A stretch of DNA of 64,000 nucleotides, taken from Chitinophaga qingshengii. GTDB lineage: Bacteria; Bacteroidota; Bacteroidia; Chitinophagales; Chitinophagaceae. Position numbers and translations under genes: made by a program. Below, one piece after another: positions 8,967-17,429 of the stretch (within the stretch, counting starts at the first letter, position 1; each line of letters begins with the position of its first letter). A model generated the notes under the pieces. The model ran no database searches and was not told the origin of the DNA. It saw nothing but the letters and a program-made list of their open reading frames with translations. Where the stretch lies: assembly GCF_014529935.1 (NCBI RefSeq), contig NZ_JACVFC010000001.1, positions 2,542,001 to 2,606,000 of the forward strand, in the 5' to 3' direction.

Positions 8967-10934
8967 TTACCAGGGATACCGGCGGCGCTTGATTTCAAAA
9001 TCAATATTGTTTTTACCCTGCAATGCCTTCCCCCTGGCTTTGAGCGTAATACGATATACGCCATCCCCCCAAACCGGCGACAAGCGGGCATCATCAATAG
9101 CCTGCTTTTCTATGGTGGCTTCAAACCGGGATGCATCATAGGTGATCTGCAGGTTAGCAGGATCATTGTCCAGCACTATCTTTCCGGGAGTGTCGACATG
9201 CGCAGGCAAACAGGTCATAAAATGCAGCTGGTACGGCGCTTTCCAGTATTGTAGTTCATACGCCTCGGTCAATTTCAATCGGGAATCTGCCGGCATAAAG
9301 GTAAAGGTGCGTTTTAAAGTCTTTACCATAGCGGCTTCAGGGTAAGCGGCCGCAATATCCATACTCAGCATTTGGGTATTTCCCTTCTCTGAAAAAACAA
9401 CATCCTTCGCCTGAAACTTACGCCCATCCTGCTGCTGCACGCCATTAACAGTAGGACAATTATGCCACTGTGATTGCATATACCACAACTGGTAACGGTC
9501 TTTACTGAAAGTCTGTTTGGTATAAGTCCCCACCCCTACATCAATGATAGCCGGCTTTCCATCTACATACAACACAAAATTGCCGATATCATTATGATTA
9601 TGGCTTTCTGCATTATGCCCTCCTTTAGCGGCGAAGAACAAACCACGCGAGCTGCCATTAACGGAACGCAGCGTTAACACCTGTAGATCGGGCAACCAGT
9701 TGGTGGCGGTGAAAGGCGCTGCAGGTGCAGTACTCAGCAAAGTCTTGCGGCTCTCCAGGTCATAAATAAATAAAGGCAGCGAACTGGTATTGATATGCGT
9801 AGTATCCTTATTGCCCAACCGGTACAGGTAGGCGGCAAATGCTTTCATTTGGGGATCTTTAAAAAGCTCTCCATAAAGCAGTACTGTATGCGGAGGAGGA
9901 ATAACACTGGCGGAGGCATCGGCAAAGTTGACAAACCGCGTACTGTCAATATGCATCTTGTAAATATATGTGCCTATCCGGTGTATCAGTTCATTTTTGG
10001 TCAGATCAGCCCTGCCGCCGGAAGCCCAGCGCAACCAGTTCACAAACTCGATCAGTTTACCGCCGGCATGCCCCCAGTAACTGGGACCTTCATCACAGCC
10101 CCCGTCTTCCGGATAACCGTTCAGGAAAAAGTCCGCGCTCCGAACCGCTTTCTCGATCACCCGGCTGCGTATATCCGTATCATTTACTGCCAGCAGCGCT
10201 GTCTGTAATACATTGGTATTAATCCAGATATTCCAGTTATTCATCGGACGGCCATTGAAGCCCATCCACCAGAAGTCGGTCCGGTCAAGGAACGGAGCGA
10301 TAATACGCCGGTTCAGCTCATAATTGATCCGTTTGTTGATCATGGGAGAATACCGGTCCAACTGCCTGCCCACCAGGAACTGCGCCCAGCTGATGGTTGC
10401 TGCCGTTTCCCCGGCAAACAGGTCCACGATCTGCTCTGCCGGGTCTGCCAGGCCACTGCCTGCTTTCTGTACACCTATATGTGCCGGTAATACCCAGGTG
10501 CTTTCCTCAAGGATAGCCCATAAACCATTCGCTATCTGCGGAATATATTTACCACTACCATCTGCCAGTTCACCTGCTACCAGGGTCGATAATACCTTCC
10601 GCCGCTCAAACTGCGCATTCTCAAAATTAACCCGGTTCCCGTTATCGCGGAACTGTAAGTATAAAGAGGCCGGCAAGGCGGGCCAGGTAAAAGCCATAGC
10701 CTGATCTGCTTCTCTCAGCATAGATTGACGGGTAATCGCCGGCAACTGCTGTATCACCTCCAGAATATGGGAACGTTGTTTCTCCCGCCAGCTCATATTC
10801 CTGAAGGCTGTTTCGCCATCAGCCTCGCTCCAGGCGGTGTACAGGTAGTTCCGGGGTCCTTGTTGCGCTGTTGCATATAAGCTGCAGATAAGGAAGGTTA
10901 ACAGTAAAAATCCAAAGGTCCGTGGATGACGCAT
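8967..10934 (-). CDS. Heparinase II/III-like polysaccharide lyase
   Basis: A 655-residue secreted protein with a signal peptide (residues 1-23, ending ATAQ). It has an alpha/alpha-toroid N-terminal half (FWWMGFNGRPMNNWNIW and EGPSYWGHAGGKLIEF are typical) and a heparinase II/III-like beta-sandwich half, marked by KGGHNAESHNHNDIGNF, which carries the conserved histidines. Such lyases cleave uronate-containing polysaccharides by beta-elimination and leave the unsaturated ends that GH88 and GH105 enzymes remove. It is transcribed towards the kdu operon but separated from it by 427 bp and its promoter. The substrate is not deducible; the polysaccharide-lyase subfamily needs an alignment. Confidence 0.8.
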   Translation of the reverse strand: MRHPRTFGFLLLTFLICSLYATAQQGPRNYLYTAWSEADGETAFRNMSWREKQRSHILEVIQQLPAITRQSMLREADQAMAFTWPALPASLYLQFRDNGNRVNFENAQFERRKVLSTLVAGELADGSGKYIPQIANGLWAILEESTWVLPAHIGVQKAGSGLADPAEQIVDLFAGETAATISWAQFLVGRQLDRYSPMINKRINYELNRRIIAPFLDRTDFWWMGFNGRPMNNWNIWINTNVLQTALLAVNDTDIRSRVIEKAVRSADFFLNGYPEDGGCDEGPSYWGHAGGKLIEFVNWLRWASGGRADLTKNELIHRIGTYIYKMHIDSTRFVNFADASASVIPPPHTVLLYGELFKDPQMKAFAAYLYRLGNKDTTHINTSSLPLFIYDLESRKTLLSTAPAAPFTATNWLPDLQVLTLRSVNGSSRGLFFAAKGGHNAESHNHNDIGNFVLYVDGKPAIIDVGVGTYTKQTFSKDRYQLWYMQSQWHNCPTVNGVQQQDGRKFQAKDVVFSEKGNTQMLSMDIAAAYPEAAMVKTLKRTFTFMPADSRLKLTEAYELQYWKAPYQLHFMTCLPAHVDTPGKIVLDNDPANLQITYDASRFEATIEKQAIDDARLSPVWGDGVYRITLKARGKALQGKNNIDFEIKRRRYPW

Positions 10935-11205
10935 ACGACAATATTTCGGGTAAGATATAAAAAATATGCCGCATGTTTTTTGTCAAGCCTCCTATACAAC
11001 CAGCCATTTTATCAAAAACATATCAGGATACGCTCAAAAAATACCAGTACAAAAATCACCTTCATTTTTTACTATCTATGCGCCCACAACAAATGATAAA
11101 TCATTCGTAACTTGCTACCATCAAACGTTCCAGCGTATCAGGCAAATAGTCAAAATGTTATCAAGGATTAACATTATAGTATTAACAGCCGGTAACGTTA
11201 TTTAC

Positions 11206-11213
11206 TACTTTAG
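11206..11213 (+). promoter_or_regulatory. Possible -7 element of uxaA
   Basis: TACTTTAG is identical to the -7 element proposed for the kdu operon. It is preceded at 11193-11200 by TAACGTTA, a shorter palindrome with the same CG centre as the LacI sites. No TTTG is found at the expected distance, so the call is tentative. The transcript would be nearly leaderless. Confidence 0.3.
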
Positions 11214-11218
11214 CTTTT

Positions 11219-12865
11219 ATGAACACTTACTTACAAATTCATCCGAATGATAATGTGCTGGTGGCCCTTCAAGATATCTCCGCCGGTACCAATATTTCAT
11301 TTAACGGTCAAGACATACAGCTCCTGCAAAATATTTCTGCGAAACATAAATTCCTGATCAACGATATCGACGGCAACGCACCTATCACCATGTATGGCGT
11401 GCTGGTTGGGAAGTCCACCCGTCCGCTGAAAAAAGGAGAAAGCATCACCACGGAAAATGTGGTACACGATGCCAATGCCTTCCATGAAAAAGACGGCGCC
11501 ATGCAATGGGAAGCACCCGACGTGAGCAAATGGAAAGACGCCACTTTTATGGGCTATCAGCGCGCAGACGGACAGGTAGGTACCCGTAACTACTGGCTCG
11601 TTATTCCATTGGTTTTCTGTGAAAACAGAAACGTAGGCGTGATCAAAACCGCTTTTGAAAAAGGACTGGGATTCGCACCGGCAGAGGTTTATAACGAACA
11701 GGTGCAGGACCTGGTATCGCTGTATAAAAGCGGTAACATCGAAGCCATCCGGCAATATGAAGCAGGCAATGTAACGGAAACGGCTAAACGCAATACCATT
11801 TTCCCGAATATAGATGGTATCAAGTTTCTCACCCACGAAGGCGGATGCGGTGGTACCCGTCAGGATTCCGACGCACTCTGCGCCCTCCTGGCCGGCTACA
11901 TCCACCACTCCAACGTGGCGGGAGCTACCATCCTCAGCCTCGGTTGCCAGCACGCACAGGTATCTATCCTCCAGGAAGCCCTGAAAAAGCTGAACCCGCA
12001 GTTCAACAAACCCGTACTGATATACGAACAACAGAAAAGCGCTTCCGAATTCGCCATGCTGTCTGCCGCCATCAAAGACACTTTCCTGGCGCTGATAGAA
12101 GCCAATAAACAAGTGCGCCAGCCCAGCCCGTTGTCTAAACTGGTAATCGGACTGGAATGCGGCGGCTCCGACGGTTTCTCCGGTATCTCAGCCAACCCGG
12201 CAGTAGGACATACCTCCGACCTGCTAGTGGCACTGGGCGGTACTTCCATCCTCTCCGAATTCCCCGAACTGTGCGGCGTGGAACAGGAACTGATCAACCG
12301 CTGTGTAACCGAAGAAACTTCCGATAAATTTATCCGCATCATGCGGGCCTACGCCAACCAGGCAGAGTCTGTAGGTTCCGGCTTTTATATGAATCCTTCT
12401 CCCGGCAATATCAAAGACGGCCTCATTACCGATGCGATTAAATCTGCCGGCGCTGCCAAAAAAGGCGGTACTTCCCCGGTCACTGACGTACTCGACTATA
12501 CGGAATACGTTACCAAACCAGGGCTCAACCTGCTGTGCACACCTGGTAACGACGTAGAATCCACTTCCGCGGAAGTAGGCTCCGGCGCCAATATCGTACT
12601 TTTCACCACCGGCCTCGGCACCCCTACCGGCAACCCGATCGCTCCGGTAGTGAAACTGGCTACCAACACCCGCCTCGCTACCCGCATGAAAGATATCATC
12701 GATATCAATACCGGTACTATCATCAGCGGCGAACACAGCATCGCTGAAATGGGCGAACAGATCCTCGATTACGTGATCAAAGCAGCCAGCGGTGAGGTAC
12801 ATACCAAAGCAGAACAACTGAACCAGGATGACTTTATTCCGTGGAAAAGAGGGGTGTCACTATAG
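11219..12865 (+). CDS. uxaA: Altronate dehydratase (UxaA)
   Basis: A 548-residue protein with an N-terminal SAF domain (about residues 8-90, DNVLVALQDISAGT) joined to the UxaA dehydratase region (from about 115, GYQRADGQVGTRNYW; later HEGGCGGTRQDS, SLGCQH, ECGGSDGFSG). It removes water from D-altronate to give 2-keto-3-deoxygluconate, an iron-dependent step of galacturonate catabolism. In E. coli the gene sits with uxaC; here it is alone on the plus strand, divergent from the lyase and facing the transporter gene. It is followed by a strong terminator. UxaB and UxaC, the two preceding steps, are encoded 5 kb away on the other strand. Confidence 0.93.
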   Translation: MNTYLQIHPNDNVLVALQDISAGTNISFNGQDIQLLQNISAKHKFLINDIDGNAPITMYGVLVGKSTRPLKKGESITTENVVHDANAFHEKDGAMQWEAPDVSKWKDATFMGYQRADGQVGTRNYWLVIPLVFCENRNVGVIKTAFEKGLGFAPAEVYNEQVQDLVSLYKSGNIEAIRQYEAGNVTETAKRNTIFPNIDGIKFLTHEGGCGGTRQDSDALCALLAGYIHHSNVAGATILSLGCQHAQVSILQEALKKLNPQFNKPVLIYEQQKSASEFAMLSAAIKDTFLALIEANKQVRQPSPLSKLVIGLECGGSDGFSGISANPAVGHTSDLLVALGGTSILSEFPELCGVEQELINRCVTEETSDKFIRIMRAYANQAESVGSGFYMNPSPGNIKDGLITDAIKSAGAAKKGGTSPVTDVLDYTEYVTKPGLNLLCTPGNDVESTSAEVGSGANIVLFTTGLGTPTGNPIAPVVKLATNTRLATRMKDIIDINTGTIISGEHSIAEMGEQILDYVIKAASGEVHTKAEQLNQDDFIPWKRGVSL

Positions 12866-12929
12866 CCCCCGGAGCTGAGGTGAAGACCAACATTATTTAT
12901 TCACTTATTTCTGAGCATATCGTAATAGA

Positions 12930-12966
12930 AAGGCCGGCTGAATATTCAGCCGGCCTTCTCTTTTCT
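12930..12966 (+). terminator. Terminator of uxaA
   Basis: A 28-bp perfect palindrome (12930-12957, arms AGGCCGGCTGAAT) is followed by a T-rich run. It also lies downstream of the convergent transporter gene and could serve both. Confidence 0.8.
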
Positions 12967-13037
12967 GTTTGTTAGTTGTGTAAAAACGTTATTAAAATAT
13001 TTTCAATCTCCGCACCCATCTTCGCTAATCAGCAAAA

Positions 13038-14324
13038 TCACAGTTTCACTTGTTCCATCTTCGGTGCAAAGAAATGCATCACGGTCCAGGCCAGCAAATA
13101 CGCCACGCCACACATCACAAAAAGGATATTATACCCGATACCGATATTGCCCAACAGTTTGTAATGCTCCAGCATGGAACCAATGACAATAGGGAATAAC
13201 GTACCGCCGATAGAACCTGCCATACCGCCAATACCTACTACAGAGCTAACAGCCCGTTTAGGGAACATATCAGAGGCGGTGGTAAAGATGGTGGCAGACC
13301 AGGCCTGGTGTGCTGCAGTAGCGAGACTGATCAATGCAATGGCCAGCCACAGGTTGTTGATATATTGTATCAGTACAATAGGCGCTACGCATAGGGCAAA
13401 GATCAGCATAGATACTTTACGCGCTTTAAAAATAGGCCAGCCGCTTTTGATCAGGTGGGAAGATAACCACCCGCCACCGATACTGCCAAAGCTGGTAACG
13501 GAATAAATAATGATGATAGGTAAACCCAGGTTGGCTTTCAGGTCTACATGGAAAATAGATTCCAGGTAGCCGGGTAACCAGAAAAGGAAAAACCACCATA
13601 CCGGGTCGGTGAGCAATTTGCCAAATACAAATGCCCAGGTTTGTCTGATACCCAGCAGTCTTCCCCATTTTACCGGTTGAGGCGCCGCTTCTTCCACTTC
13701 CTGGTCGGAGTGAATATGGTCGTATTCTGCTTTACCCAGCCTCTTCTGACGGGCAGGTATTTCATAATAAATCCACCACAATACCAGCCACACAAAACCA
13801 ATGGCGCCCGTCCAGAAGAAGGCGTGACGCCAGCCATGGTTGCGGGCCAGCCAATATACCATCACCGGACCCACCACTGCGGCGATATTGGAACCGCTGT
13901 TGAAAATGCCGGTAGCCAATGCCCTTTCTTTTTTGGGAAACCATTCAGCGGTAGCTTTAATCGCTGCCGGAAAGTTACCCGCTTCACTCACCCCCAGAAT
14001 AGAACGTACTACGCCAAAACCCAGCGTGGAACGTACCAGGGAATGCGCCATGGCAGAAAGACTCCATACGATAATAGAAATGCTGTAGCCGTTTTTGGAA
14101 CCCATTTTGTCTACCAGGCGCCCAAAAAACAATAAACCGATAGAATAGGCCGCAGAAAAAATCATGACCAGGTTACTATAGTCCTGCTCCGTCCAGTGGA
14201 ATTCGCTGGAAAGATCTCCTTTCAGCAAACCCAGCACCTGCCTGTCAATATAGTTAATCGTGGTCGCTACAAAGAGAAGGGCGCATACACGCCAGCGATA
14301 GTTACCTAAAGTTGTGGAATTCAT
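13038..14324 (-). CDS. MFS hexuronate transporter (ExuT-like, ACS family)
   Basis: A 428-residue membrane protein with about 12 hydrophobic segments, in the anion:cation symporter branch of the major facilitator superfamily. The N-terminal ATTINYIDRQVLGLL and the loop GRLVDKMGSK are characteristic of ExuT and related hexuronate or sugar-acid importers; SEAGNFPAAIKATAEWFPKKE in the first half is another hallmark. It imports galacturonate or glucuronate across the inner membrane with protons. It ends the uxaB-uxaC-kdgK-eda run and has its own operator and likely promoter within the 3' end of eda, 36 bp upstream, so it can be expressed separately. No SusC/SusD pair is present, so outer-membrane uptake must come from elsewhere. 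Confidence 0.88.
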   Translation of the reverse strand: MNSTTLGNYRWRVCALLFVATTINYIDRQVLGLLKGDLSSEFHWTEQDYSNLVMIFSAAYSIGLLFFGRLVDKMGSKNGYSISIIVWSLSAMAHSLVRSTLGFGVVRSILGVSEAGNFPAAIKATAEWFPKKERALATGIFNSGSNIAAVVGPVMVYWLARNHGWRHAFFWTGAIGFVWLVLWWIYYEIPARQKRLGKAEYDHIHSDQEVEEAAPQPVKWGRLLGIRQTWAFVFGKLLTDPVWWFFLFWLPGYLESIFHVDLKANLGLPIIIIYSVTSFGSIGGGWLSSHLIKSGWPIFKARKVSMLIFALCVAPIVLIQYINNLWLAIALISLATAAHQAWSATIFTTASDMFPKRAVSSVVGIGGMAGSIGGTLFPIVIGSMLEHYKLLGNIGIGYNILFVMCGVAYLLAWTVMHFFAPKMEQVKL

Positions 14325-14355
14325 TACGGCTGATTTGGTATTTTAATAGTTGGCT

Positions 14356-14387
14356 TTAATTTACGGCTTACTGCCGAGAAATGCAAA
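14356..14387 (-). promoter_or_regulatory. Possible internal promoter for the hexuronate transporter
   Basis: On the minus strand, TTTG (14387-14384, inside the operator) and TAAATTAA (14363-14356) are 20 nt apart. This gives a plausible start near 14349, about 25 nt before the transporter ATG. The -7 element deviates from TAnnTTTG. Confidence 0.4.
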
Positions 14388-15026
14388 CGTTTGCAGAATT
14401 TTCTCTTTCAGCGATGCCCAGTCACGGCTATCGATCAGGGATTTGGAAAGCAAATTGCTGCCCATACCCACACAAACAACACCGGCATCAAACCAGGCAT
14501 CCATACTTACGCGGGTAGGCTCTACACCACCGGTAGGCATAAATTTCAAATTCGGGAACAACGGCTTAATCGCTTTCACATAACCAGGACCGAGTACATT
14601 GCCGGGAAACAGTTTCACCAGCTTCGCTTCATTTTTTTCTGCGATGGCGATTTCCGTAGGCGTCATACAACCCGGTATCCACAAGATCTGCTGTGAACGG
14701 CAATAGGCGCCGGTTTCAGGATCGGTAACCGGGCATACGATGAAGTCAGCGCCCAACTGCGTATAGGCGGCGGCGGTAGCGGCGTCTTTGATAGTGCCGA
14801 TACCCAGGTATAAATCAGGCATCTTGGCCCGCTTCAACTCCAGCATCTTAGCGAAATTCGGCTGCGCCTGCGCTCCCCTGCTGGTAAACTCAAATACACG
14901 CAGTCCGCCATCATAACAGGCTTGCAATACTTCACAACATACGGTTGCATCATCATGGTAAAACACAGGAATAATACCGCTCTGCTCAAATGCAGCTATT
15001 ATTGTATCCGGGTGTGGTGCCTTCAT
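14361..15026 (-). CDS. eda: KHG/KDPG aldolase
   Basis: A 221-residue class I aldolase of the Eda family. It splits 2-keto-3-deoxy-6-phosphogluconate into pyruvate and glyceraldehyde 3-phosphate in the cytoplasm. The Schiff-base lysine is K138 in LVKLFPGNVLGPGYV, the proton-transfer glutamate E46 is in VFEFTSRG, and MPTGGVEP forms the phosphate-binding loop. Its ATG shares one base with the kdgK stop (TAATG), indicating translational coupling. The 3' end contains a LacI-type operator, so its last codons do double duty. Confidence 0.93.
   Translation of the reverse strand: MKAPHPDTIIAAFEQSGIIPVFYHDDATVCCEVLQACYDGGLRVFEFTSRGAQAQPNFAKMLELKRAKMPDLYLGIGTIKDAATAAAYTQLGADFIVCPVTDPETGAYCRSQQILWIPGCMTPTEIAIAEKNEAKLVKLFPGNVLGPGYVKAIKPLFPNLKFMPTGGVEPTRVSMDAWFDAGVVCVGMGSNLLSKSLIDSRDWASLKEKILQTFAFLGSKP
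14382..14395. promoter_or_regulatory. LacI-type operator inside eda
   Basis: This is an identical copy of TGCAAACGTTTGCA from the kdu promoter. Here it encodes residues LQTFA near the C terminus of Eda. It overlaps the -35-like TTTG of the putative transporter promoter. A 14-bp perfect palindrome found twice, both times at uronate genes, is unlikely to be chance. Confidence 0.75.
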
Positions 15027-16024
15027 TAGATCAATTTTATAATATCCTCGTAAGAGGTGGTGTTAAAATCTCCTTTCACAAAAAACTTGGAATAAGCGGC
15101 AGCAGCGGCATACGAGATAATCCCCTGATCATCCCTGCCCTGCAGCTGTGCATGGATAAGCCCCGCCATAAAACAATCGCCGCTACCTACACGGTCCACA
15201 ACGGCATGGGTTTCGTATTCCTTTGAAATACTGACCTGCCCGTTATGATAGTAGAACGTATAATATTGCGCATGCGTAGTATCCTTACTGAACCGGAACG
15301 TAAAGGCAACGCGCTTACAACGTTTATGCCTTGCCGTTATCTCTTCGGCTACTTTCAGCGCCTGCTCCAGGTATACAGTTTTGGTATCCGCTTCCAGGGC
15401 CGTATTGTCCAGCGTGGTATCCAGCATGGTATGCGCTGCCCAGATATTCCCCATGATCACATCGCAATAAGCGGCCAACCCAGGCATCACTTCATGCGGT
15501 TGTTTGCCGTACTGCCATAATTTACTGCGATAGTTAAGATCGGTGGAAATAGTCATTCCTTTGCGGGTAGCGGCTTCCAGCACTTCTTGGCAGATAATGG
15601 CAGCATCGGGGTTCAGCGCGGGACTGATAGCGCTCCAATGAAACCACTCGGCATCACCCAGCAGCTCGTCCCAGTTAACGGTTCCCGGTACTATCTGGCT
15701 AAAAGAAGAATATTTACGGTCGTATACTACCTCCGCATGCTTCAGGTCACTCCCCTGCGCCAGGTAGTAAATACCGATACGGTCACCACCCCACAACATT
15801 CTGTCGGTGGCAATGCCCCGGTCGCTCAACTGCCGGAGCACATCCCGGGAAAAACCGTTTTCCGGTGTTTTACTGATATAGGCCACCGGCGTACCCCAGC
15901 AGGCCAGGGCCGCCGCTACGTTGGCTTCGGCGCCTCCTACAAAAATAGCGGAACTATTGCTGGCCAGGTCGGGAGACAGGCGCAACAATAGTTCCCCGAA
16001 AGTGATAACTTTTACAGCTTTCAT
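15026..16024 (-). CDS. kdgK: 2-keto-3-deoxygluconate kinase (PfkB family)
   Basis: A 332-residue PfkB/ribokinase-fold sugar kinase. The N-terminal VITFGELLLRLSPD and GGAEANVAAALACWG are the family substrate-binding region. The C-terminal VDRVGSGDCFMAGLIHA is the second PfkB signature, with the catalytic Asp in GSGD. It phosphorylates 2-keto-3-deoxygluconate to KDPG for Eda. It starts directly after the uxaC stop and overlaps eda by one base, so uxaB-uxaC-kdgK-eda are one tight operon. PfkB proteins vary in substrate; the placement between uxaC and eda makes KDG the clear choice. Confidence 0.9.
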   Translation of the reverse strand: MKAVKVITFGELLLRLSPDLASNSSAIFVGGAEANVAAALACWGTPVAYISKTPENGFSRDVLRQLSDRGIATDRMLWGGDRIGIYYLAQGSDLKHAEVVYDRKYSSFSQIVPGTVNWDELLGDAEWFHWSAISPALNPDAAIICQEVLEAATRKGMTISTDLNYRSKLWQYGKQPHEVMPGLAAYCDVIMGNIWAAHTMLDTTLDNTALEADTKTVYLEQALKVAEEITARHKRCKRVAFTFRFSKDTTHAQYYTFYYHNGQVSISKEYETHAVVDRVGSGDCFMAGLIHAQLQGRDDQGIISYAAAAAYSKFFVKGDFNTTSYEDIIKLI

Positions 16025-17419
16025 TTAAAAATCAAAATATGCTTTTGCGTTGTAGTAACAAATATCCTGGACCATCTTCCCTAACCATGGAATGTCGTTG
16101 GGCAGCTCACCGTTTTCCACATCACGCCCAATGAGATTGCACAAAATACGACGAAAATATTCATGGCGGGGAAAAGATAGAAAACTCCGGGAGTCTGTCA
16201 GCATACCTACAAAACGGCTCAGCAGCCCCATATTGCTCAGGGTATTGATTTGTTTCTCCATCCCGTCTTTCTGGTCCAGGAACCACCAGCCGGAACCAAA
16301 CTGGATCTTGCCGGGAACGGTACCATCCTGGAAGTTGCCGGCCATGGTGGCAAACACCTCATTCCAGGCGGGATTGAGGTTATAGATGATGGTTTTGGCC
16401 AGCTTGCTTTTCTTATCCAGTGCGTCGAAGAAAGCGCTCATGGCGGAAGCCATGTTCCAGTCCCCGATAGAGTCTACACCGGCATCGGCGCCCAGCATTT
16501 GCAACAAACGGGAGTTATTGTTACGGATAGCGCCGGCATGGAATTGCTGCGCCCAGCCACGCTCGTGATTCCACTCGCAGATCTGCAGCAACACCGCGGT
16601 TTTAAACTGCTCGCTCTCATAAGGCGTGGCCGTTTCATGATTACGGGCATTGAGGAAAATCTTATCCAGCTCGGATTGGGTATAGGCGGCAAAACTGAAG
16701 GTGGTAATGCCATGATCACTCAACCGGCCACCGGCTTCATGAAAATAGGTATGCCGCTCCTTCAGCGCCTCCAGCAGGTCCTGGTAGGAACGGATCTCAC
16801 GGTTGGTCACTATGGCGAGTTTATCCACGAAGGCATTGAATACCGCCGGCGTGTCTACCGCCATGGCCTTGTCTGGCCGGAAGGTAGGCAACATACGGGT
16901 GCCAAAAGGTTGCGTGGCCACTGCTTTATGATGCTCCAATGAATCGGTAGGATCATCGGTGGTGCATATGACTTCTACTTTAAAATGCTGTAGTAACTGT
17001 TGGGTAGAGAGCTGCGGCAGCTTGTCATTCGCGGCCTCCCATATTTTTTCGGCGGTAGCCTCGCTCAGCAAATCAGTGATGCCGAAAGGATTTTTCAGCT
17101 CCATGTGCGACCAGTGGTACAACGGGTTGCGCATGGTATAAGGCGTGGTAGCGGCCCAGTGACGGAATTTGGTGAAGTCGTCGGCGCTGCCGGTAATATA
17201 GGTTTCCGCTATGCCGTTGGCCCGCATGGCGCGCCACTTGTAGTGATCTCCCCGCAGCCAGATATCGGTCAGGTTTTTAAAGACCTTATTCTGCGCAACC
17301 TCGTCCGGCGGCAGGTGGTTGTGATAGTCCAACACCGGCATCGATTGTGCGTAATCAAAATATAATCGTTTAGCCGTTTCTGTTTGCAGTAAAAAATCTT
17401 CCGTCAGAAATCCCTTCAT
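16025..17419 (-). CDS. uxaC: Glucuronate/galacturonate isomerase
   Basis: A 464-residue UxaC of normal length with an amidohydrolase-like TIM barrel. The metal-binding histidines H33 and H35 are in LDYHNHLPPDE, and the later ICTTDDPTD and GSGWWFLDQKDG segments are typical. It converts D-galacturonate to D-tagaturonate (and D-glucuronate to D-fructuronate). It follows uxaB after 10 bp and abuts kdgK. No uxuA or uxuB is in the window, so only the galacturonate branch is complete here. Confidence 0.95.
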   Translation of the reverse strand: MKGFLTEDFLLQTETAKRLYFDYAQSMPVLDYHNHLPPDEVAQNKVFKNLTDIWLRGDHYKWRAMRANGIAETYITGSADDFTKFRHWAATTPYTMRNPLYHWSHMELKNPFGITDLLSEATAEKIWEAANDKLPQLSTQQLLQHFKVEVICTTDDPTDSLEHHKAVATQPFGTRMLPTFRPDKAMAVDTPAVFNAFVDKLAIVTNREIRSYQDLLEALKERHTYFHEAGGRLSDHGITTFSFAAYTQSELDKIFLNARNHETATPYESEQFKTAVLLQICEWNHERGWAQQFHAGAIRNNNSRLLQMLGADAGVDSIGDWNMASAMSAFFDALDKKSKLAKTIIYNLNPAWNEVFATMAGNFQDGTVPGKIQFGSGWWFLDQKDGMEKQINTLSNMGLLSRFVGMLTDSRSFLSFPRHEYFRRILCNLIGRDVENGELPNDIPWLGKMVQDICYYNAKAYFDF

Positions 17420-17429
17420 ATATTAATGA

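Noticed and set aside
11297..12112. A 271-codon antisense frame over uxaA
   Set aside because: No recognisable domain; uxaA on the other strand is complete.
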